Shown here: one piece after another, positions 43,102 through 51,774 of the stretch | How the letters are laid out: each line of letters begins with the position of its first letter | Numbering within the stretch: position 1 is the stretch's first letter | Assembly (NCBI GenBank): GCA_030536145.1 | Contig: JAUNQN010000001.1 | Span: 59,020-123,019, forward strand | Direction: 5' to 3' | Length of the DNA: 64,000 nucleotides | Source: Akkermansia sp. | Lineage (GTDB): Bacteria > Verrucomicrobiota > Verrucomicrobiia > Verrucomicrobiales > Akkermansiaceae | Made by a program: the position numbers and the translations under genes | The notes under the pieces: model-generated | Told to the model about the DNA's origin: nothing | Databases searched by the model: none | Seen by the model: the letters and a program-made list of their open reading frames with translations, nothing else

Positions 43102-44436
43102 TTACTCACCCAATATGGCATCCACTATATTCTGGGCAGCAGATACCCCTTTGGGAGGCATAAGGTATGAGGCAAAGAATTCCGACCTTGCGGTAGCAAG
43201 AGGGTCTTCCGTTCCGAGAATTACCGAATCTATAAAATGCCTGACACCTTCAATGCTGTCTTCCCAATAGTGGGCTGCAAGGGCATCCAGAGTCATCTTG
43301 TTGAAAGACGGATAGTCCTCGTGAACATGGAAAAAGCAACACGGCTTGCCAGTCTGAAAGTACTCCAAGATAAATGAACCGCTATCGTGTATCATCCCGT
43401 CAGACTGACGGAAAAGGCTTGCATACTCACCCTGCTCCAACTGTGCATTGGGCAACTGTTCCCATGCAGCGTAATAGGCATCGGTACGCTCAACTCCCCA
43501 CTCGGAATGCATGTGAAGCTCAGGCCTGAGCTTGGGATGAGGTTTGAATGCAAACTGCACCCGCCCCGCATAGGAGCGGGCCAACTCCAGCATAGCATCT
43601 GCGTATCGGGTAAATACACCGTTCTGCATGATGGAACCGGTTCCTAAAGCCCAATGGGGAGCCCATATCACCTTCTTGCAAGGAACATCCTGTACTTTCC
43701 ATGCGGATTCCTCAGTACTATCGACGTAATTTGCGGCAAACTGGTCCACTGGCGGATACCCCGTCAAACATACATTTGCCCCCCCATTGCTCATCTTTGA
43801 TTTGGCAAGCTCCGCTATGTACTCATTCTCAACAAAATTAAAGAGGTACTTGTTCTGGGTGGCATTATCAAACTCGAAAGGCATCACTGTATTACGGTAG
43901 CAATACGGCACGTAGCAGTACAGCTCATGCTCCATATCTGCATCGACGGACTCTTGGACAGTCTCATACGGGTTCTGGACAAAAATAATATCCGGCGCAA
44001 ACGCCTCACGGATCTTTTCCACGCCCCTACCGGTGAGCACAAAACTCTTGGCGACGGGCCCCACCCCCTCTATCTCCAAGACAGGATATCCCTTTTGTTT
44101 GAAATAGCGGCGCGTTTCCTCCAGCACGGACTGGCGTTCCACAGGATCCGTGTAATCGTAAGCCGCCACGGGGCACACTATCGGGTTAAAACGGGGGTGT
44201 TCCAGCATGAGTCTGAAAAGGGAATCCACTTTCCAGAAAGAAGGCTGCCATATATAAAAAAGGACGTTGATAACCTCCTTGCGGCGCACCTCCTCCGCGC
44301 GGCGCAACATACGCTCCCTGTAAGCGGGATATTCCTGACGCAGCTTTTTGAATACGTTATCAAGGGTTCTCCGCTTGAAATATTGGAATACTGGTGCAGG
44401 GAGCAACTGTTTTGCGATGGAGACTAATTTGCCCAT
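43102..44436 (-). CDS. CDP-glycerol glycerophosphotransferase-like transferase (TagB/TagF family)
   Basis: 444 residues. The C-terminal half carries the family blocks KKVIWAPHWALG (about residue 245), FAFKPHPKLRPEL, and DGMIHDSGSFILEYFQTGKPCCFFH, which bind the CDP-linked donor and the catalytic His/Asp pair. The N-terminal half is specific and includes INVLFYIWQPSFWKVD. Known members transfer glycerol- or ribitol-phosphate from CDP-alcohols to surface polymers. Here, convergent with a CMP-AEP pathway in a Gram-negative-type organism, transfer of aminoethylphosphonate is an attractive alternative. The promoter TATAAT box ends 6 nt before the ATG (leaderless). GC is low like that of the aep genes. 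Confidence 0.8.
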   Translation of the reverse strand: MGKLVSIAKQLLPAPVFQYFKRRTLDNVFKKLRQEYPAYRERMLRRAEEVRRKEVINVLFYIWQPSFWKVDSLFRLMLEHPRFNPIVCPVAAYDYTDPVERQSVLEETRRYFKQKGYPVLEIEGVGPVAKSFVLTGRGVEKIREAFAPDIIFVQNPYETVQESVDADMEHELYCYVPYCYRNTVMPFEFDNATQNKYLFNFVENEYIAELAKSKMSNGGANVCLTGYPPVDQFAANYVDSTEESAWKVQDVPCKKVIWAPHWALGTGSIMQNGVFTRYADAMLELARSYAGRVQFAFKPHPKLRPELHMHSEWGVERTDAYYAAWEQLPNAQLEQGEYASLFRQSDGMIHDSGSFILEYFQTGKPCCFFHVHEDYPSFNKMTLDALAAHYWEDSIEGVRHFIDSVILGTEDPLATARSEFFASYLMPPKGVSAAQNIVDAILGE

Positions 44437-44442
44437 AAGGGT

Positions 44443-44471
44443 ATTATATTACGGAAGGCTATGATAAGCAA
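44443..44471 (-). promoter_or_regulatory. Leaderless promoter of the TagF-like gene
   Basis: TTGCTT (44471-44466), 17-nt spacer, perfect TATAAT (44448-44443) on the minus strand, then 6 nt to the ATG at 44436. Transcription should start at or next to the A of the ATG. Confidence 0.7.
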
Positions 44472-44489
44472 GAGCAATCGGCACTCAAA

Positions 44490-45605
44490 TCATCCAAAAA
44501 TCCGCTCCATCACCTTGTCTGCATGGAAGAGCGGCTGCCAGGCGGCGGCTATGGAGTGGGGATTGCGGTGGCCGGAATCCCAATGGCCCAGCTCCGCGAG
44601 TACGGCAGCTGCCAAGGAGTCCGGCGTATCCTCCGCCGCCACTGTACCGGAATCCTGCGTGGTGTACCAGACCACATCACGCAGCAGCACGGGCTGGTGG
44701 GCGGAAACCACGGAACAGCCGCAGCACAGCGCCTCTGCGGAGACATTGTGGGAACCTTCGTACAGGGATGTGCAAACGATGATTTTAGCGGCATTGTACA
44801 CCTCATAGAGCTTGTGGTTGGGTACCAGGCCGACCAGGTTGATTTTGGCCTGGGATTCCGCCGGGAGATGTGCGTGCCAGGCGCGCAGGTCATCCGTGAT
44901 ATTGCCGTATATATCCGTAACGGCAGTACAGCCGCGGGCATACAGGGCAGCCAGGGTCTGCATCAGCATCTCCGGGCGCTTCTGGTGCACGTCATCCCAG
45001 CGGCCGATGGCAATAATGCGGTCCTGCTTGGGGCGGCCATCATACGCCATGGTGGGTGAAACGGGGCATGCCATGGTGGCAAACTTGCCACCCAGCTTGC
45101 CATAGAACGGCTTGCGTACAATCGCCTGCGCCACAGGGTCGGCACAGGTAATCACATCCGCATACATCAGGTGGCGCGCACGCAGGATATCTATCAGCGG
45201 GTGTGTGACCGCCTCCTTGAGCCGGGTGGCCAGACTGCGCTTGCGCGGTGCGGCATCCAGGAAAAAGTCCCCGTTGGTATCCAGGTGGATGACCAGCTTG
45301 ATACCGGCGGACTTGATGGCGCGGGCAATGGCAGTGTAGCGCGGAGCACCCCAGGAGTAGAGCACCACGCCATCCAGCTGCAGGGTTTTCCACCAGGCGG
45401 CGGATTTGAGCTGTTCCAGCGGCACGCGGACGAGGTCGTCACGCAGGTCGTCGTCATGGAACGGCAGGGGCATGATGGCCTTGCTCTCCGCGCCCAGCCT
45501 GCGGAGATTCATGCAAATCAGCCCGGTATCACGGGTGAAGAAGCGGGCATCACCGTGGAACGCCACAGGCGTGCAGGTAAAGATGCGCTTGCCTTCCAGG
45601 GCCAT
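44490..45605 (-). CDS. GT4-type glycosyltransferase
   Basis: 371 residues, GT-B fold. The N-terminal part shows KLVIHLDTNGDFF and a helical acceptor domain. The C-terminal donor domain shows IIAIGRWDDVHQKRPEMLMQTL, INLVGLVPNHKLYEVYNAAKI and the ExE-type motif CTSLYEGSHNVSAEALCCGCSVV, all typical of GT4. The sugar and acceptor are unknown. It starts 24 nt after fucA on the same strand, so it is probably transcribed with the fucose genes, raising the possibility that fucose availability is tied to a surface glycan. Its stop is followed at 53 nt by the TagF-like gene. Confidence 0.8.
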   Translation of the reverse strand: MALEGKRIFTCTPVAFHGDARFFTRDTGLICMNLRRLGAESKAIMPLPFHDDDLRDDLVRVPLEQLKSAAWWKTLQLDGVVLYSWGAPRYTAIARAIKSAGIKLVIHLDTNGDFFLDAAPRKRSLATRLKEAVTHPLIDILRARHLMYADVITCADPVAQAIVRKPFYGKLGGKFATMACPVSPTMAYDGRPKQDRIIAIGRWDDVHQKRPEMLMQTLAALYARGCTAVTDIYGNITDDLRAWHAHLPAESQAKINLVGLVPNHKLYEVYNAAKIIVCTSLYEGSHNVSAEALCCGCSVVSAHQPVLLRDVVWYTTQDSGTVAAEDTPDSLAAAVLAELGHWDSGHRNPHSIAAAWQPLFHADKVMERIFG

Positions 45606-45629
45606 GATACCGGGCTGCTTGCTGGGTGT

Positions 45630-46454
45630 TTAGTCCTTCTTGCCGGCGGTACCCATGGTGTAGCCGGCGTAGTTGCGCATGTTGTACAGGGGCTGGCCCT
45701 CCGGCACGGAGTAGCCCAGGGACTTGCGGATGGCCAGGAAATCTGCGATACCGGCCTCGTCCACCTGGTTCAGCGGAGCCTTGTGCAGGCCGGCCAGCAG
45801 CACCATCTTGCAGTAGGCGTCGGCGTTCTCCATGAACCACTCTGCCTCCTCAATGTGGCGGGCACCGGTGATGACGCCGTGGTTCTCCATGAACACCACG
45901 GTGCTCTGCTTGGCGGCCTCTGCCACGGCGGCGGCGGTCTCATCTGAGCCGGGGGTGCCGTAGGGAGCCAGGGGAATCTGGCCCAGGAAGATGTCTGCCT
46001 CCGGGTTGATGCCGTTGGGCGGCACGGAACCGGCAAAGAGGAAGGCGTTGCAGCACGGGGGATGGGCGTGGATGCAGGCGTTCACGCCGGTGGCCTTCAT
46101 CATGGCGATGTGGGTCTTCACCTCGCTGGTGCGGGGGCGGTAGCCGCAGAGCTGGCCGGCGTTCATGTCCACAAGGCAAATATCGTCCACGGTCATGAAC
46201 CCCTTGCTGCACAGCGTGGGGGAGCAGAGCACCAGGTCCTTGCCCACGCGCACGGAAAGGTTGCCGCCGTTGCCGTCCACGTACTCGCGCTTGTAGAGGC
46301 GCTGGCCCATGTCCACCATGCGCTCCTTGATGACGCGGATTTCCGGGCTATTGAAAAAGGCGTCGATTTCCTCGCGGGTCTGCGGGTCATAGTTCTCCCA
46401 GGGGAAAATCCGCTCCGGGAGCTCCGGCTTGATATAAAGGTCAGGATTGGCCAT
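45630..46454 (-). CDS. fucA: L-fuculose-1-phosphate aldolase (class II aldolase)
   Basis: 274 residues. The Zn-site His pair is in ACIHAHPPCCNAF with a further His in MENHGVITGA; the catalytic Glu is in RTSEVKTHIAMM; YVDGNGGNLSVRVG is the phosphate-binding loop. It splits L-fuculose-1-phosphate to dihydroxyacetone phosphate and L-lactaldehyde. The protein is longer than E. coli FucA (215) by an N-terminal extension and looks partly like RhaD, so a role with rhamnulose-1-phosphate cannot be excluded; the neighbouring fucI and fucP favour fucose. It lies 42 nt after fucK. Confidence 0.85.
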   Translation of the reverse strand: MANPDLYIKPELPERIFPWENYDPQTREEIDAFFNSPEIRVIKERMVDMGQRLYKREYVDGNGGNLSVRVGKDLVLCSPTLCSKGFMTVDDICLVDMNAGQLCGYRPRTSEVKTHIAMMKATGVNACIHAHPPCCNAFLFAGSVPPNGINPEADIFLGQIPLAPYGTPGSDETAAAVAEAAKQSTVVFMENHGVITGARHIEEAEWFMENADAYCKMVLLAGLHKAPLNQVDEAGIADFLAIRKSLGYSVPEGQPLYNMRNYAGYTMGTAGKKD

Positions 46455-46496
46455 AAGTTGTATTGTGTTTTGGTTTGAGTGAGAAGGATGGATGGA

Positions 46497-47921
46497 TTAC
46501 TCTGCCAGCAGATTGGCGTAGGCGGCCTGCTGGGGGCCGGGGTTCACGGTAGTGTAGGTAATACCGAAGGCATCCCGGCAGGCTTCCGGGCTCTCATACA
46601 CCCCTGCACCGGCAAAGGCGAACATAGAGGCACCCAGCACCGTGCTCTCGGACACGTTGGAGATGCGGATGGGAATGCCCAAGATATCCGCGCGCATCTG
46701 GGTCCACACCTTGTTGCGCGCGCCGCCGCCCACCAGCAGCAGGTCCTGGGACTTGAAACCGCCCACCTTCTCCAGCTTCTGCAGGCGCTGGCGCAGGCGG
46801 ATGGTCAGGGCCTCCATGGCGGCGCGGTAGATGTGGGCGCGCGTGCGGCCCAGCACCAGGCCCTGGATGCTGCCCGGAACCGGGTCGCTGGGCAGGAAAT
46901 CCGGGATAAGCTTCACGCCGTCGCAGCCGGGGGCAATGGCCTCCGCCTCTGCATCCATGGTATCAAAGCTCTCTCCGTTGAAACAGGTAGCCTTCACCCA
47001 CTCGATGATGCCGCTGGCAATCCACTGCAGGCCGGGGTTGAGCAGGCCGCCCTTGCTGTCGTACTCCACGGTGGCGCCGGCGGCGTAGTCCTCCGCATCC
47101 AGCTGGGCGGCGGGCGTGCGCAGCATCAGGATTTCCCAGGTGCCGCTGGAAAGGAAGGGCTGATTCTCACCCACGCCGCTGCCAAAGAGGGCAAACTGCG
47201 TATCATGCCCGGTGGAAATCACCGGCACGCTCTGCGGCACGCCCAGCAGCTCACAGGCGGCGGGCAGCAGGTTGCCCAGGGATTCCCCGGCGTCCTTCAT
47301 GGGCGGGAACAGGTCCTTGCGCACGCCGATGGCGGAAAGGATTTCCGTACTCCAGTCACCCGTCTTCAAATCCGTCATCTGGGAGGTACCGGCCATGGTG
47401 CGGTCCGTGTACATCTCCCCGGTCAGGCGCTGGGCAATCAGGTTGGGCATAAAGAGCCAGGCATGGGCCTGATCCAGCAGTTCCGGGCGGTTCTCCTTCA
47501 GCCAAATCATCTTGTAGATGGTGTTGAAGGCAAAGGCGCCCACGCCGGAGATGGAGTTCAGCATGCCCTGCGGCATGTACTGGGCCACGCGCTTCATCAC
47601 CTCTGCGGTGCGCGGGCACTTCCAGGAAATCACCGGGTAGAGCTGCTGCCCCTGCGCATCCACCAGCGCACCATCCACGCCGAAGGTGGTGATGGTCACG
47701 GCCTTGATGTCTGCGGCATCCACCTCCGCCACGGCCTTGCGGGAACATTCCGCCAGCTGGGAGACGATGCGGTCCGTGTTCCACACATGGAACTCCGGGT
47801 TCTCGCTCCCGGCATCCGTGGAATTCGGCTGGCTGGCCTTGGCAACAATGCTGCCGTGGTCATCCACTATCATGGCGCGCACATTCGTGGCTCCGCAATC
47901 AAGGCAAAGAACGTAAGACAT
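46497..47921 (-). CDS. fucK: L-fuculokinase (FGGY family)
   Basis: 474 residues. The FGGY N-terminal ATPase segment is YVLCLDCGATNVRAMIVDD; GVDGALVDAQG is the sugar-binding region, VPVISTGHDTQFALFG the second phosphate loop, and LLLVGGGARNKVWTQMRADILG the adenosine motif. It phosphorylates L-fuculose before aldolase cleavage. A close alternative is rhamnulokinase; context decides. ATG 47921 is chosen because the frame upstream is not kinase-like and the promoter (47972-47944) ends 22 nt before it. Confidence 0.87.
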   Translation of the reverse strand: MSYVLCLDCGATNVRAMIVDDHGSIVAKASQPNSTDAGSENPEFHVWNTDRIVSQLAECSRKAVAEVDAADIKAVTITTFGVDGALVDAQGQQLYPVISWKCPRTAEVMKRVAQYMPQGMLNSISGVGAFAFNTIYKMIWLKENRPELLDQAHAWLFMPNLIAQRLTGEMYTDRTMAGTSQMTDLKTGDWSTEILSAIGVRKDLFPPMKDAGESLGNLLPAACELLGVPQSVPVISTGHDTQFALFGSGVGENQPFLSSGTWEILMLRTPAAQLDAEDYAAGATVEYDSKGGLLNPGLQWIASGIIEWVKATCFNGESFDTMDAEAEAIAPGCDGVKLIPDFLPSDPVPGSIQGLVLGRTRAHIYRAAMEALTIRLRQRLQKLEKVGGFKSQDLLLVGGGARNKVWTQMRADILGIPIRISNVSESTVLGASMFAFAGAGVYESPEACRDAFGITYTTVNPGPQQAAYANLLAE

Positions 47922-47943
47922 GGCTCTGTTATAGGTTTCACAC

Positions 47944-47972
47944 AGTCTACCACCGAGCGCGCACCCGCGCAA
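47944..47972 (-). promoter_or_regulatory. fucK promoter
   Basis: TTGCGC (47972-47967), 17-nt spacer, TAGACT (47949-47944) on the minus strand, giving a leader of about 15 nt. It lets fucK-fucA-GT4 be transcribed separately from fucP-fucI. Confidence 0.6.
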
Positions 47973-48080
47973 GCAGGAAATCACAATCAAAGGCAATACA
48001 GGGAGCTTTTTTGGATTGTCTGCCACCACGGCTGCATATCCGCACCCGCAATACGGTGGGGAGGACAATCTCTGAAAGGC

Positions 48081-48109
48081 TTGACTGTACTGCCCTGCCG
48101 TGGTACAAA
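48081..48109 (+). promoter_or_regulatory. Promoter of the candidate small RNA
   Basis: TTGACT (48081-48086), 17-nt spacer, TACAAA (48104-48109) on the plus strand, opposite to all surrounding fuc genes. Confidence 0.55.
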
Positions 48110-48115
48110 AGGGCA

Positions 48116-48187
48116 TCTCGATTGGTGAACAATGAGTCACCTCCTATCATGCCCGCAGGTGTTCGCCCGCCTGCGGGTATTAATTTT
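48116..48187 (+). ncRNA. Candidate ~70-nt small RNA with a 16S rRNA 3'-tail mimic
   Basis: The interval between fucI and fucK (47922-48284, 363 bp) has no supported gene on the fuc strand. On the plus strand a promoter (48081-48109) is followed 40 nt later by an intrinsic-terminator-like hairpin (CCCGCAGG/CCTGCGGG, 48152-48177, then TATTAATTTTTT). The predicted RNA carries UCACCUCCU at 48137-48145, the same nine bases as the anti-Shine-Dalgarno tail of 16S rRNA, in an apparently single-stranded stretch. An ATG at 48132 lies inside, but its frame has no stop before the terminator. An RNA that pairs with ribosome-binding sites is plausible; no other evidence is available. Confidence 0.5.
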
Positions 48188-48189
48188 TT
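48152..48189 (+). terminator. Terminator of the candidate small RNA
   Basis: 8-bp GC stem CCCGCAGG (48152-48159) / CCTGCGGG (48170-48177) with a 10-nt loop, then TATTAATTTTTT on the plus strand. On the minus strand there is no U-tract, so its polarity is plus. Confidence 0.6.
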
Positions 48190-48214
48190 CCACCAAACAG
48201 GCATTCAACCAAAT

Positions 48215-48251
48215 AGAGGAAAGCCCTGCCCGGCAGCATGCCGGGCAGGGC
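48215..48251 (-). terminator. Terminator after fucI
   Basis: Perfect 13-bp stem (48223-48235 with 48239-48251) and 3-nt loop, followed on the minus strand by TTTCCTCTATTT. It ends the fucP-fucI unit. Confidence 0.75.
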
Positions 48252-48284
48252 CTTGAATTGTACATTCTACGTAGTACGCTCGGC

Positions 48285-50072
48285 TCAGCCGTTGTACTTG
48301 CCGTAGATGGGGCCGAAGTTCTGGCAGGCGCGGAAGTCTGCACCCTCGGGGTCTGCGGTGCCGAAGAGGTTCCAGGCGGCGGGGCGGTACACGTCCTCCT
48401 CTGCCACGTTGTGGGCATACACGGGGATGCGCAGCATGGAAGCCAGGGTGATGAGATCTGCACCCACGTGGCCGTAGGTCCAGGCGCCGTGGTTGGCGCC
48501 CATGTTGGCCATCACGGAGTACACGTCCTTGAACGCACCCTGGCCGGTAAGGCGGGGGGCAAACCAGGTGGTGGGCCAACCCGGGTCCGTGCGCTCGTCG
48601 AGCACCTTGTTGACCTCCTCCGGCAGGGAGCAGGTGTAGCCTTCTGCAATCACCAGCACCGGGCCCTGGCCCTTCACCAGGTTCATGCGGATCATGGTCA
48701 CGGGCACGTCACCCTTGGAGACGAAGTGCAGGGAGTAGCCGCCGCCGCGGAAGTACTCGCGGTTGGCCGGACACCAGCAGGAGTTGTCCATCATGGCGTC
48801 GATGTCGGCCTGGGTGGTCTCGCCGGTCTTCTTCATGCAGGGCTGGCCGTCGGCGCCGGTGGAGTACATGTTGCCGTCCAGGGCGGTGGAGCCGGAGTTG
48901 ATGAGGTGCATGATGCCGTTGGCGGCGTGGCCCTCCATGGTGTAGCCGGTCACGCGCTTCACGGATTCCGGGGACCAGTAGGTGCGGATGTCGGAGAAGC
49001 AGGCGGCCTGGCCGGTGAGCTGGTGGAGCAGCAGCTGGCAGACGCCGTTCATGGCATCGTTCTCCGTGGCGAAGGGAATGGCCTCGCGCGGGCCGTTCCA
49101 GTCGAAGGTGCTGTTGAGCAGGGATTCGGCCATATCGCCGTTGGGGTAGAAGTCCGTCCAGTGGCGCTGGCCCTGGAAACCGCCGCAGATGGCGTTGAAG
49201 CCCAGGCCCTCTTCCTCGCGGTCGATGGTCTTGAGGTAGGGGTTGCCGTGCATCATGTCACGGAAGATGATCATCATGAGGATGCTCTCACGCAGCGTGC
49301 GCTCCTTGTCCTCCGGGGAGAGGATGAGATCCGGGCGGTTGCGCTCCGGGCCGATGTGGACATAGCGCTTGGCCCACTCCATGGCGAGCTCGAACTCCTT
49401 CTCGTCGTAAATCTTGAGCTCCATGCGGCGCTTCACCTCGGTCATGTCCACGGGCTGCACGCGCATGCCCAGGTAGTCCTCCCAGAACGGCTGGTCCAGG
49501 ATGGAGCCGGCAATACCCATGGCGCAGCCGCCGATGGAGAGGTAGCCCTTGCCCTTCAGCGTGGCCACGGCCACACCGGCGCGGGCAAAGCGCAGGATCT
49601 TCTCTGCCACGTCCTCGGGGATGGTGGTGTCGTCCTTGTCCTGCACCTCATGGCCGTAGATGGAGAAGGCGGGCACGCCCTTCTGGGCGTATGCGGCCAG
49701 GGCGGCGGCCAGGTACACGGCGCCGGGGCGCTCCGTGCCGTTGAAGCCCCAAATGGCCTTCGGCGTGCGGTTGTCCGTCTCGAAGGTCTCGGTGATGTAG
49801 CACCAGCAGGGGGTGACGATGAGGGAGCAACCCACGTTGTTCTCCGCAAACTTCTGGTTGGCGGCGGCGGCCTCTGCGGGGCCGCCGATGGTGGTGTCGG
49901 CGATGATGCACTTCACGGGCTGGCCGTTGGCGTGCTTCACGTTGGCCTCGATGAGGGCGGCGGCGGCCTTGGCCATGTTCATGGTCTGCTCTTCCAGGGA
50001 TTCGCGGACGCCGAGGCGGCGGCCGTCAATCGTGGGACGAATGCCGATAGTGGGCAATGTGTCGTATTTCAT
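48285..50072 (-). CDS. fucI: L-fucose isomerase
   Basis: 595 residues, the family's normal size. [24 protein letters not shown] at the N terminus, [39 protein letters not shown], and [27 protein letters not shown] are characteristic. The Mn site Glu/Asp/His lie in the C-terminal half. It converts L-fucose to L-fuculose in the cytoplasm. Codon bias is strong, in line with induced high expression. It begins 49 nt after the fucP stop codon and ends 33 nt before a strong terminator. Confidence 0.95.
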   Translation of the reverse strand: MKYDTLPTIGIRPTIDGRRLGVRESLEEQTMNMAKAAAALIEANVKHANGQPVKCIIADTTIGGPAEAAAANQKFAENNVGCSLIVTPCWCYITETFETDNRTPKAIWGFNGTERPGAVYLAAALAAYAQKGVPAFSIYGHEVQDKDDTTIPEDVAEKILRFARAGVAVATLKGKGYLSIGGCAMGIAGSILDQPFWEDYLGMRVQPVDMTEVKRRMELKIYDEKEFELAMEWAKRYVHIGPERNRPDLILSPEDKERTLRESILMMIIFRDMMHGNPYLKTIDREEEGLGFNAICGGFQGQRHWTDFYPNGDMAESLLNSTFDWNGPREAIPFATENDAMNGVCQLLLHQLTGQAACFSDIRTYWSPESVKRVTGYTMEGHAANGIMHLINSGSTALDGNMYSTGADGQPCMKKTGETTQADIDAMMDNSCWCPANREYFRGGGYSLHFVSKGDVPVTMIRMNLVKGQGPVLVIAEGYTCSLPEEVNKVLDERTDPGWPTTWFAPRLTGQGAFKDVYSVMANMGANHGAWTYGHVGADLITLASMLRIPVYAHNVAEEDVYRPAAWNLFGTADPEGADFRACQNFGPIYGKYNG

Positions 50073-50120
50073 ATTGGTTGTGTTATGGTTGAGATTGGTT
50101 TGGTGTTGATGGGGGAGGGA

Positions 50121-51671
50121 TTAGTCCTGCCCGTCCTGCTCAGGCTGCTGGGGCTTGCGGAAGATGAAGCCGTACACCAGCACCACGGCAAAGCAGATGG
50201 CGGGCACGATGAAGGAGGCGCGCAGGGCCACGGAGGAGGTCTTGAGGTTCTCGTTCCAGGTTGCGTCGAATCCATCGGTGAGCCCCAGCCACATGGAATC
50301 CGTGCTGCCGATGATACCGGCCATCCACGGGGTGATGATGGCGCCGCCCAGAATGGCCATGATAAGGCCTGCGGCGCCCAGTTTCACGATGTTCTGGTTC
50401 AGGCCGCCCAGGGCAATGCCGTAGATGGTGGGGAACATCAGGCTCATGCAGCCGCTCATGGCCATCAGGGCCAGCACATTGGCACTGAACGGCAAGCTGC
50501 CGATGCTGAAGAGCACGGTGGAGGGCAGGTACATGACACCCAGGCAGCACAGGATGGCGCCGATGGCGAACAGGCACATCATGGAGGCCGGGTTGAATAT
50601 CTTCATGAGGTAGGTGGTCACCCAGCGGCAGCCGATGAAGAGGCAGATGCCGATGGTGTAGTAGATGGCGGCGGTGCCGGGCTCCACGCCCAGCTCATGC
50701 TGGCAGTAGGCGTTCATCCAGGTCCAGGCGGCAATCTGCACACCCACGTAGAAGAACTGGGCAATCACGCCGCACCAGTAGCGCGGGTGCTGCAGCAGGC
50801 CCACCAGCATCTCGCGGTACGTGGGCATAATCACAATGTAGGCCAGCGGGCCCACCATGCCGCACAGCACCCAGGTCACCTTGTCCATATCCGGGAACAG
50901 GAAGTACAGGGCCGTGAGCGGCACCAGGGAGAACAGCGCGGCCACCAGCACGCGGATACCGCCGCCAGCAGCCTGCGACGCGGCAGCGGCCTGCTCCTCA
51001 CCCTTGTTGCGCAGGAAGAACAGCCAGATCAGGAAGGCGATGGCGCACAGGCCCACATATGGGGCGCACACCCAGAACAGCTCGCCGTTGATGATTTCCT
51101 TGAGCTGATCCGGGGCCATCTGCGCGCGTTCTTCTGCCGTAGCCTCGTTCAGGTTGCTCAGGATGAGCTGCTGGGCCAGCACAATGCCCACCATAGAGCC
51201 CACCGGGTTGAAAGCCTGGGCAAAGTTCAGGCGGCGCACCGCCGTCTTGTCCGGCCCCAGGGAGAGCACGTAGGGGTTGCAGGTGGTCTCCAGCAGGGAG
51301 CAGCCGCTGGCCACCACAAAGATGGCAATGAAGTAGATGTTGAAATCCTGCGCCACGCAGGCGGGAATGTACATCAACGCGCCGATAATGTAGATACCCA
51401 GGCCGATGAGCACACCCACGCGGTAGGAGAATTCCTTGATCAGGATGGAGGCAAAGATGGCCAGCACGGCATACGCCCCGTAAAAGGCCACCTGCACCAG
51501 GCCCGCACGGCTCTGGTCCATGGTGAAGATACGCTGGAAGGCGGGCACAAGGTTGTCGGTCATGTTGTTCAGCAGCCCCCACAGGGCAAAACAACTGACC
51601 AGCATGAAGAACGCCGCACGGAACTTGCGCGGCACCACTGGTGTCAGGTCTCGGTTATTCTGCGAATCCAT
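50121..51671 (-). CDS. fucP: L-fucose:proton symporter (MFS)
   Basis: 516 residues with about twelve membrane helices. The FucP-family features are LVSCFALWGLLNNMTDNLVPAFQRIF at helix 1, FYGAYAVLAIFASILIKEFSYRVGV between helices 2 and 3, SGCSLLETTCNPYVLSLGP at helix 4, RLNFAQAFNPVGSMVG and IYGIALGGL. The acidic residue expected in helix 1 for proton coupling is seen as Asp in NNMTDN. A Gly/Ala-rich central loop follows helix 6. The promoter's -10 box is 6 nt before the ATG, predicting a leaderless mRNA. Divergent from fucU. Confidence 0.9.
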   Translation of the reverse strand: MDSQNNRDLTPVVPRKFRAAFFMLVSCFALWGLLNNMTDNLVPAFQRIFTMDQSRAGLVQVAFYGAYAVLAIFASILIKEFSYRVGVLIGLGIYIIGALMYIPACVAQDFNIYFIAIFVVASGCSLLETTCNPYVLSLGPDKTAVRRLNFAQAFNPVGSMVGIVLAQQLILSNLNEATAEERAQMAPDQLKEIINGELFWVCAPYVGLCAIAFLIWLFFLRNKGEEQAAAASQAAGGGIRVLVAALFSLVPLTALYFLFPDMDKVTWVLCGMVGPLAYIVIMPTYREMLVGLLQHPRYWCGVIAQFFYVGVQIAAWTWMNAYCQHELGVEPGTAAIYYTIGICLFIGCRWVTTYLMKIFNPASMMCLFAIGAILCCLGVMYLPSTVLFSIGSLPFSANVLALMAMSGCMSLMFPTIYGIALGGLNQNIVKLGAAGLIMAILGGAIITPWMAGIIGSTDSMWLGLTDGFDATWNENLKTSSVALRASFIVPAICFAVVLVYGFIFRKPQQPEQDGQD

Positions 51672-51677
51672 GGTTTG

Positions 51678-51705
51678 AGTCTAGCATATAGCCCCACGGT
51701 GTCAA
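51678..51705 (-). promoter_or_regulatory. fucP promoter (leaderless)
   Basis: TTGACA (51705-51700), 16-nt spacer, TAGACT (51683-51678) on the minus strand; the ATG at 51671 follows after 6 nt. Confidence 0.65.
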
Positions 51706-51736
51706 CCCATAAAAACGGGCACAGCCGCTTTTTTCA

Positions 51737-51766
51737 TTGACGCGGCCCCGCCCTTGTGCCAAGATA
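51737..51766 (+). promoter_or_regulatory. Possible fucU promoter
   Basis: TTGACG (51737-51742), 18-nt spacer, AAGATA (51761-51766). The -10 is weak; the ATG at 51775 follows after 8 nt. It is divergent from the fucP promoter with 31 bp between the -35 boxes, where a regulator could act on both. Confidence 0.35.
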
Positions 51767-51774
51767 CCCCTGTT

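Noticed and set aside
47922..48140. N-terminal extension of fucK to a GTG at 48140
   Set aside because: The extra 73 codons are Cys/Pro-rich, unlike FGGY kinases, and lie upstream of the fucK promoter.
48200..48212. GCATTCAACCAA, a 12-base match to the IS66 end
   Set aside because: It lacks the GTAA terminus and a partner repeat, and lies in the fucI terminator tail; probably chance.
48132..51740. A 1200-codon plus-strand frame opposite fucI and fucP
   Set aside because: It is a shadow of two clearly identified genes. Only its first bases coincide with the candidate small RNA, whose terminator lies inside it.
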